11,046 bases of DNA, from assembly GCA_050248595.1 (NCBI GenBank), contig JBFWSB010000128.1, forward strand, positions 1-11,046, read 5' to 3'. Position 1 is the stretch's first letter. The number at the start of each line of letters is the position of its first letter. The position numbers were made by a program, and so were the translations under genes. Source of the stretch: JAGWAZ01 sp050248595 (lineage in GTDB: Bacteria > Bacteroidota > Ignavibacteria > OLB7). This document shows positions 6,492-11,046 of the stretch, in pieces. The notes beneath the pieces are model-generated. The model had not been told where the DNA came from. It saw only the letters and a program-made list of their open reading frames with translations, and did not search any database.

Positions 6492-9296
6492 TTACCTCAC
6501 CAACTTGAACTCGACCCGTCGGTTCAAGGCGCGTCCTTCGTCGGTTTCGTTTGTTGCAATCGGCTTTGACTCACCATATCCCTTCGAGACGAGACGGGAT
6601 TCACTCACACCACTGCCAATCAGCCAGTTCACTACCGACTGCGCACGCCGTTGTGAAAGCTTGATGTTGTAGTCGTCAGTTCCATCCCAGTCGGTATGTG
6701 CTCCGATCTCTACCCGAATACTTGGATAGTCGTTCAGCAAATTGACCAGCTTCCGCAACTCTGGAATCGACTCCGATTTTAAGTCGGACTTATCGAAGTC
6801 GAAGAAGATATTGTCGAGCCGGAACGTTGCCCCCGTAGCAATTGCTTGGTCAATCGAAATCACGTGCAAATCTTTCTCAAGCGCAGCTCCCCGCTTAACG
6901 CCCCGCGTGTCAAGCTCTTCCGGCGTTGGGATATATTCTGGCACTACCGGAGTTAGACGATAGACTCGCCCTTCGTTAATCGCTGTCTGATACCGCCCGT
7001 TCTGGTCGGTCTCGATTATCATCACGGTCTCCAACGTCTCAGCGTCGTCGATCTGCACCTTCCCTCGAATGCCTCGATTGTTCTGGTCGAGAATCTGTCC
7101 ACGCAGCGTAGTCTGTGGTATGTAGAGGGTAAAGTCACGGTAGACCGTGTCCCCCTTCTGCACGCCAGTCAGGTCAACCGATTCGCTCAGTGGAAGGTAG
7201 AGATCGGAGTTAATCTCAGCTTGGTAAATTTTTCCCTCAACAATTTCAACTTCGTATTCACCAGTGGTGGAGTTGGTGGGGATATTGAGCGTCGATGAGT
7301 TGAGCGATTCACCCATCGTTATCGTTGTGCCAACCGGACGCCCGCTGTCGTCTTTCACACGACCCCGAAGAATCGTCACTTTCGGAATCTCCTTCATCCT
7401 CGACTTGTAGACGAGTTCGTAGGTCGTGGTGATGTCTGTTCCAATCTCATCGAGAATTGTTGTGAAAGGAGAGCGGATGTTGTACTCTTGGCCGAGCGTC
7501 AGACGGGTTGTGACGGCACTGTTGTTCTTGCACGGCTCGTGGATTGAATAGAGTCTGGCTTTCATCTCCCAGAGCATCGCCACTAAATCAGCCTCGGTCA
7601 ACTCGGAGTTTTGCTGGATTGCCCAGTCGTCTGTAATCAACACAAAAATTCGCTGCGCATCTGGACGGTAGTTCATCTCGGTGGCAGCCTTTACGGCGAG
7701 GGCGCTGATCTCGTCACCACCAATTGCAGCAGCGTTCGAAACGAACTTCCGGAACTTCTGGAAGTCGTTCGTTGGGTGGAGTGTGTCGTAGATAATCGAG
7801 CCGTAGAGTACCCCACCAATTCGGTAGTCGGCTCCACTTGTCTCCATGTGATCGACGAAACTTTGAGCGTTAGCTCGAACAGCTTCGATCTCTCCACCCA
7901 TACTGCCGGAGCAGTCGATAATCATGGTCACATCTACTGGAATGCGGCGGGATGAGTCGATTGGACGAACCGAAACGATCTCTAAAGAGGGATCGGCAAA
8001 GGTGAAATCATCCCGGCCAAGTCCCCGAACACTTCTCCCCTCGTTGTCGGTTACCTGCATGTAGACAGAGACGAGTGGGAATTGAGAGTTGTCGAGATTC
8101 TGAATGCCGATAGAATAGTTCTGACGTGAGAGAATTGTGAGCGAATCACTCTTCATCAACTCTGTGCTTCGAACGCGACGGGAGTAGAAGGACTTGCGAA
8201 TGTTTTTGAAGAGATCGTTCGGATTTGGCGCAAGATCTTCCAATGCCTCGAACAACATACGGTAGCTTCCCCCTCCTGTCCTGACGGTCTCGAACAGATC
8301 AGCCGGTGTATCGAATCCAGTCGGAGTAAAGTCGCAGGGACGTTTCAACGCTAATGGATCCTCGGTGGCATCGCTGACAGCATATTTGTAGGAGAGTCCC
8401 GCTGGTGTGTAGGCCCGATCGGGAGCCCAGCCGAGTCGTGTTGAGGGGGGAGTAAACGGACCTTCATCTTCAAATCCTTCTGGTCCCTTCGGACGGTAGC
8501 GGATGATGCCAACCCCTTGTTTATATCCTACATTTCCGGTCTCCACATCAAGCTCGTTGAAGGAACCAGCAATGATGTCCCGACCGAAGAGCATCTCCAC
8601 ACCGAAGCGGAAATCTTCCCGATTAAAATCAAACGAACTGCTGACAGCTATCACCTGCTCGAACAACCAGAGGTCAAGTCCGAACTCCGGCGTCACTTGC
8701 GAGAGGTTGCCGAACGTGTCGAGTGAGTTGTAGTAAAGTCCTCCCCGAAGTGCAAGCCAGTCGGCTAAACGCCAATTTGCATCGAACGCGACGCGAGGAT
8801 TGCCATTTCTGCCGAGCAGATCTTGAATGGCAATACCTGTTAAGAGCTTGTTGAGGGGTGTGGCAACAGCACCGAGGGTAAACTCTCCGTCGTTCAGAAG
8901 GCTTGTTCCCTCGCTCCACCCAACACCTCCACCAACCCATAGTGGGATTTCCTTACTCACGTCGAGTGGAAAGCCGAAGCCACCGTAAAACCGCTGGATG
9001 TTAAACTCGCTTGTGGAGCCAATGGTTCCAGCCCCGACATACCAGAACTTTGAGAAGAGACCGTAGGAAAGATTGCTGAAGGTAAACCCTGTATCGTACT
9101 GTGCCCCACCGACGATGTCGGAACTCTTGTCCATTCCGAGGATAGCTGGATTCCAGCCAGCCGACGAGGCATCGCCGGGCAACCCAAGCCGCCGATTTGT
9201 AAAGTCTTCTGGTTGCAGTATCGACTGTCCCCGCAGTCCAGAAATGGTAACCAGAAGGAAGAGGGCTATCGATATAATCTGTCGTCGGTCTATCAT
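6492..9296 (-). CDS. Outer-membrane barrel / vWA / regulatory-like repeats / OmpA fusion protein
   Basis: A 934-residue envelope protein. Residues 1-24 are a signal peptide. About 25-268 is a beta-rich segment with the NPA motif (GWNPAILG, 47-54) and alternating aromatic strands, similar to PorV/PorQ/UPF0164-type barrels. A linker of unknown fold spans about 270-400. A von Willebrand A domain (about 454-640) has the MIDAS motif D461-C-S463-G-S465, GGDE at 526-529 and the acidic ITDD at 554-557, so metal binding looks intact. Two carboxypeptidase-regulatory-like beta modules begin at about 641 (TILRGRVKDDSGRPV) and 730 (TLRGQILDQNNRGI). The OmpA domain at about 822-934 keeps the peptidoglycan-binding D869 in HTD and R884 in LSQRRA. 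The expected role is to tie outer membrane to cell wall while presenting a vWA ligand-binding domain; the ligand is unknown. It lies 51 bases downstream of the lipoprotein gene on the same strand. No Shine-Dalgarno site is seen. Confidence 0.9.
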   Translation of the reverse strand: MIDRRQIISIALFLLVTISGLRGQSILQPEDFTNRRLGLPGDASSAGWNPAILGMDKSSDIVGGAQYDTGFTFSNLSYGLFSKFWYVGAGTIGSTSEFNIQRFYGGFGFPLDVSKEIPLWVGGGVGWSEGTSLLNDGEFTLGAVATPLNKLLTGIAIQDLLGRNGNPRVAFDANWRLADWLALRGGLYYNSLDTFGNLSQVTPEFGLDLWLFEQVIAVSSSFDFNREDFRFGVEMLFGRDIIAGSFNELDVETGNVGYKQGVGIIRYRPKGPEGFEDEGPFTPPSTRLGWAPDRAYTPAGLSYKYAVSDATEDPLALKRPCDFTPTGFDTPADLFETVRTGGGSYRMLFEALEDLAPNPNDLFKNIRKSFYSRRVRSTELMKSDSLTILSRQNYSIGIQNLDNSQFPLVSVYMQVTDNEGRSVRGLGRDDFTFADPSLEIVSVRPIDSSRRIPVDVTMIIDCSGSMGGEIEAVRANAQSFVDHMETSGADYRIGGVLYGSIIYDTLHPTNDFQKFRKFVSNAAAIGGDEISALAVKAATEMNYRPDAQRIFVLITDDWAIQQNSELTEADLVAMLWEMKARLYSIHEPCKNNSAVTTRLTLGQEYNIRSPFTTILDEIGTDITTTYELVYKSRMKEIPKVTILRGRVKDDSGRPVGTTITMGESLNSSTLNIPTNSTTGEYEVEIVEGKIYQAEINSDLYLPLSESVDLTGVQKGDTVYRDFTLYIPQTTLRGQILDQNNRGIRGKVQIDDAETLETVMIIETDQNGRYQTAINEGRVYRLTPVVPEYIPTPEELDTRGVKRGAALEKDLHVISIDQAIATGATFRLDNIFFDFDKSDLKSESIPELRKLVNLLNDYPSIRVEIGAHTDWDGTDDYNIKLSQRRAQSVVNWLIGSGVSESRLVSKGYGESKPIATNETDEGRALNRRVEFKLVR

Positions 9297-9347
9297 GCGT
9301 ATATAAAGTGAGAGAAGAAGGTCTGTCTGCTTAGTGCTCTGATAGAC

Positions 9348-9851
9348 TTACGTCCGAGCAAGCCGTACAGAAAAGCTCCCGTTCGTTATCGTGATGGTAT
9401 CGCTTGAATCTTTTGAATTGACTAACGTCCCTTGGAACGTTCCATCTACAATCTCACCATCACTTTCGATCAGCGTAATGCTGCAATCGGATGTGCAGTT
9501 GTAGTCTATGTCTGTTCCACCATCCCCTTCCACAACGAGCGTGATAGTGATATCTGCACCGGTTAGCGTAGTTGGGAACGATCCCTTGTCAATATCGAAA
9601 TTAAAGGTGATGGTAATCGACTGCACTGGAAGAGCAGAGGTAGAGCCACCGAATCTACCGAATAGAATCGATGTGTCGTACTCCGAGAGTGAAGTCTCAA
9701 TATCAAACGTAATTGCCTGCCCGTCGATAGTTCCCTTCAGCTCCTTCCCATTTCCTACGTTAGGTTGGACAGGGGTCTCCTCGCATCCGGTTATCACAAA
9801 CGACACAAGCAACGCAACGATTCCCCAACGTTGAAATCGTCCTCTGTTCAT
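9348..9851 (-). CDS. Small beta-rich lipoprotein, DUF6252-like
   Basis: A 167-residue protein with a signal peptide (MNRGRFQRWG, hydrophobic 11-21) and a lipobox I-T-G-C23 followed by EE, so it should be lipid-anchored. The rest is a predicted beta-sandwich with KGTIDGQAITFD near the start and DGTFQGTLVNSKDSSDTITI then TNGSFSV near the end, a pattern seen in Bacteroidota lipoproteins of the DUF6252 kind. Function is unknown. The frame is open to an ATG at 9947, but AAGGAGA at 9857-9863 ends five bases before the ATG at 9851, and only that start puts a proper signal peptide at the N-terminus. It is probably co-transcribed with the OmpA fusion downstream, from the promoter at 9933-9962. C76/C80-type cysteines (DYNCTSDCS) could form a disulfide. 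Confidence 0.82.
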   Translation of the reverse strand: MNRGRFQRWGIVALLVSFVITGCEETPVQPNVGNGKELKGTIDGQAITFDIETSLSEYDTSILFGRFGGSTSALPVQSITITFNFDIDKGSFPTTLTGADITITLVVEGDGGTDIDYNCTSDCSITLIESDGEIVDGTFQGTLVNSKDSSDTITITNGSFSVRLART

Positions 9852-9856
9852 AAAAA

Positions 9857-9863
9857 TCTCCTT
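9857..9863 (-). promoter_or_regulatory. Shine-Dalgarno site deciding the lipoprotein start
   Basis: Minus-strand AAGGAGA is followed after five bases by the ATG at 9851. It is one of only two clear Shine-Dalgarno sites in the window and rules against the farther-upstream ATGs in the same frame. Confidence 0.75.
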
Positions 9864-9932
9864 CATCTTGAATGGTCCTGAATAGTATTGATTGCACATG
9901 GATTGATGCCTGAGAAAGACCATTGACAACGA

Positions 9933-9962
9933 CAAAGATAACAACATGGGTCAGGAGGCAAA
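9933..9962 (-). promoter_or_regulatory. Bacteroidota-type promoter of the lipoprotein-OmpA operon
   Basis: On the minus strand TTTG (9962-9959), an 18-base spacer and TATCTTTG (9940-9933) match the Bacteroidota primary-sigma consensus TTTG-N19-TAnnTTTG at every defined base. Transcription would begin near 9926 and give a leader of about 75 bases. It sits in the 169-base gap between the permease gene and the lipoprotein gene, so the lower two genes have their own start of transcription. Confidence 0.75.
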
Positions 9963-10020
9963 GAATAAGGGAGAGAATGAGTGACCAGAAAATATAACAA
10001 CTCAGCTTTGGAAGGAAGAA

Positions 10021-10917
10021 TCAAAGGAGTTGAAACAAGAGCGTTAAGGTGAGGAAGGAGAGGATGATACCAACCCCAACCATCATTGCCCCGAGTTTGG
10101 GGAGAAGCCCCACTGACATCGCCAGTGCCCAGGCACTGATCTGCGGTGGCATTCCGGCCTCGAAGATTGAAACATCGGCGGCTGGACTCTTCAAGTTCAG
10201 AAGGTGAACGATGCCGAGAGCGAGGAGCGGAGCAATACAGAGCTTGATTCCTAAGCCGACTCCCATCGGAACGAGGTGGTCGGACTCAACGCGGAACTCC
10301 ACTTTCAACCCAACCGCAATGATGACCAACGGAACCAGCGTACCGGCTAAAGGAGTGAGGATAAAGTCGATTGCCGGAAGAGCGGGAGATGAGTAGAGGG
10401 CAAAGGCAAGAGTGAGAGCAATCAAGGGGGGGAAGGTGACGATCTTCTTGAGGATCGACTTCAGAGTTGCCTTTTCTCCCCCAGCATAGAGCGCGACTAT
10501 CACCGAACCATAAGTTGCCAACGCGAGGAACGTGCCGAATTGATCGTAGAGAATTGCGTAGGAGACCATCTCCTTCCCGAAAAAAGACTCGATCATCGGG
10601 ATGCCGAAGAAGGATGTGTTGCCAAGTGGGACGAGGAGCATCAGAACGCCGGTTACCTCACGACTCCACCCGAACAACCGAGAGCAGGCAATAACCAAGA
10701 GTGCCGAGAAGGCGAGCATTGCCCAGGGCATCAGAGCAGGAACTAAAATCTCGTGTGAGATCGGGAGCTTCGGAATTTGGATCAGGATTAGAGCCGGAAG
10801 GGAGACGTAGATGACAAAGGAGGTGAGAACCTGCGCCGTATTCTCGGGAAATGCGGGAATAAATTTCAGTCCGATCCCCAGCAGCAGGAGAACGAGGATC
10901 AAGATGATATTATCCAT
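10021..10917 (-). CDS. AEC-family (auxin efflux carrier type) permease
   Basis: A 298-residue hydrophobic protein with about ten predicted membrane helices in two halves of five, split by a basic loop at about 149-159 (KATLKSILKK). Family landmarks are present: the N-terminal YVSLPAL (37-43), GNTSFFGIP (99-107), YDQ (124-126) and EAGMPPQISAW (253-263) in the second half. The length fits the AEC/PF03547 family, which includes malate/malonate-type transporters; the substrate cannot be read from the sequence. The ATG at 10917 gives a full first helix directly. No Shine-Dalgarno site is seen, and an inverted repeat reaches to within three bases of the start codon. The downstream lipoprotein gene begins 169 bases away behind its own promoter, so the permease is probably a separate unit. 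Nothing nearby suggests a metabolic partner. Confidence 0.92.
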   Translation of the reverse strand: MDNIILILVLLLLGIGLKFIPAFPENTAQVLTSFVIYVSLPALILIQIPKLPISHEILVPALMPWAMLAFSALLVIACSRLFGWSREVTGVLMLLVPLGNTSFFGIPMIESFFGKEMVSYAILYDQFGTFLALATYGSVIVALYAGGEKATLKSILKKIVTFPPLIALTLAFALYSSPALPAIDFILTPLAGTLVPLVIIAVGLKVEFRVESDHLVPMGVGLGIKLCIAPLLALGIVHLLNLKSPAADVSIFEAGMPPQISAWALAMSVGLLPKLGAMMVGVGIILSFLTLTLLFQLL

Positions 10918-10920
10918 GGA

Positions 10921-10978
10921 GCGTTATCAGGAACCGATGTTGCGGACATGTTGCGTTCATCGGGTGTGAAGATAACGC
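10921..10978 (-). promoter_or_regulatory. Nested inverted repeats in the permease leader
   Basis: An outer perfect 8-base pair (gcgttatc 10921-10928 with gataacgc 10971-10978) encloses an inner perfect 6-base pair (ccgatg 10934-10939 with catcgg 10958-10963). The inner loop is 18 bases and contains TTGCG twice. The outer arm ends three bases before the ATG of the permease. It could be a leader RNA fold that covers the translation start, or a DNA operator. No known riboswitch was recognised. Confidence 0.45.
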
Positions 10979-10995
10979 CTTTGTGTGAATCGTTT

Positions 10996-11042
10996 TGGGG
11001 ATTGGTGGGGACATGATGCTTCATGTCCCTACCAATGTCCCA
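10996..11042. repeat. REP-like hairpin near the right end
   Basis: A 16-base stem (11001-11016 with 11021-11036) pairs at every position, with a single G-T wobble at 11007/11030, around the loop TGCT. With one bulged base at 11037 it extends about five further pairs outward (10996-11000 with 11038-11042). It lies upstream of the permease gene and outside any reading frame. The strong, compact palindrome is like REP-type elements, but only one copy is in the window, so dispersal is not shown. Confidence 0.6.
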
Positions 11043-11046
11043 TACA

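Noticed and set aside
6373..6672. 99-codon + strand frame with SSLRPLRLCG-type peptide
   Set aside because: Its first third is the translation of repeat copy 3 and the rest is antisense to the conserved OmpA domain; it has no sign of being a gene.
9852..9947. Earlier start for the lipoprotein at 9947
   Set aside because: It would run through the promoter and Shine-Dalgarno site and bury the signal peptide 32 residues inside the protein.

Overview
The window looks like chromosome from a member of the Bacteroidota/FCB group with mid-range GC. Three things support this. A secreted protein at 5093-5599 ends in a type IX secretion system (T9SS) type A sorting domain. Two promoters fit the Bacteroidota primary-sigma pattern TTTG-N(17-23)-TAnnTTTG (67-97 on +, 9933-9962 on -). 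The gene set is typical of that group: an OmpA/von Willebrand A cell-envelope fusion, a small beta-rich lipoprotein and a GxxExxY protein. The sequence resembles Ignavibacteria/Kapabacteria-type lineages in style, but that placement is a guess.

Layout. 1-250: pyrimidine-rich leader with a promoter, a hairpin and a Shine-Dalgarno-like site. 251-5056 (+): a 1601-residue secreted RHS/YD-repeat protein with a CARDB-like front, a long YD shell, an RHS core and an unusual repetitive acidic/proline tail with no recognisable toxin. 5093-5599 (+): a 168-residue secreted protein that joins two YD motifs to a T9SS sorting domain, probably co-transcribed with the RHS gene. 5600-6491: a convergent, repeat-rich zone. 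It holds three copies of a quasi-palindromic CTCTGCG/CGCAGAG element, a GxxExxY gene (5734-6114, -) between copies 1 and 2, and a decayed 3' end of an OmpA-family paralogue (6304-6378, -) between copies 2 and 3. 6492-9296 (-): a 934-residue outer-membrane protein (PorV/PorQ-like barrel, vWA, two carboxypeptidase-regulatory-like repeats, OmpA). 9348-9851 (-): a small lipoprotein, probably in an operon with and upstream of the OmpA fusion. 10021-10917 (-): an AEC-family (auxin efflux carrier type) permease. 10921-11046: nested inverted repeats and a strong REP-like hairpin.

How the parts may work together. The RHS giant and the YD-T9SS protein form a plausible secreted pair: the giant has no T9SS tail of its own, and the neighbour carries that tail plus a miniature YD segment. 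The lipoprotein/OmpA pair is an envelope operon linking outer membrane and peptidoglycan. The GxxExxY/CGCAGAG region looks like an accreted cassette between the two convergent units. No phage, transposase, CRISPR, tRNA or rRNA was seen.
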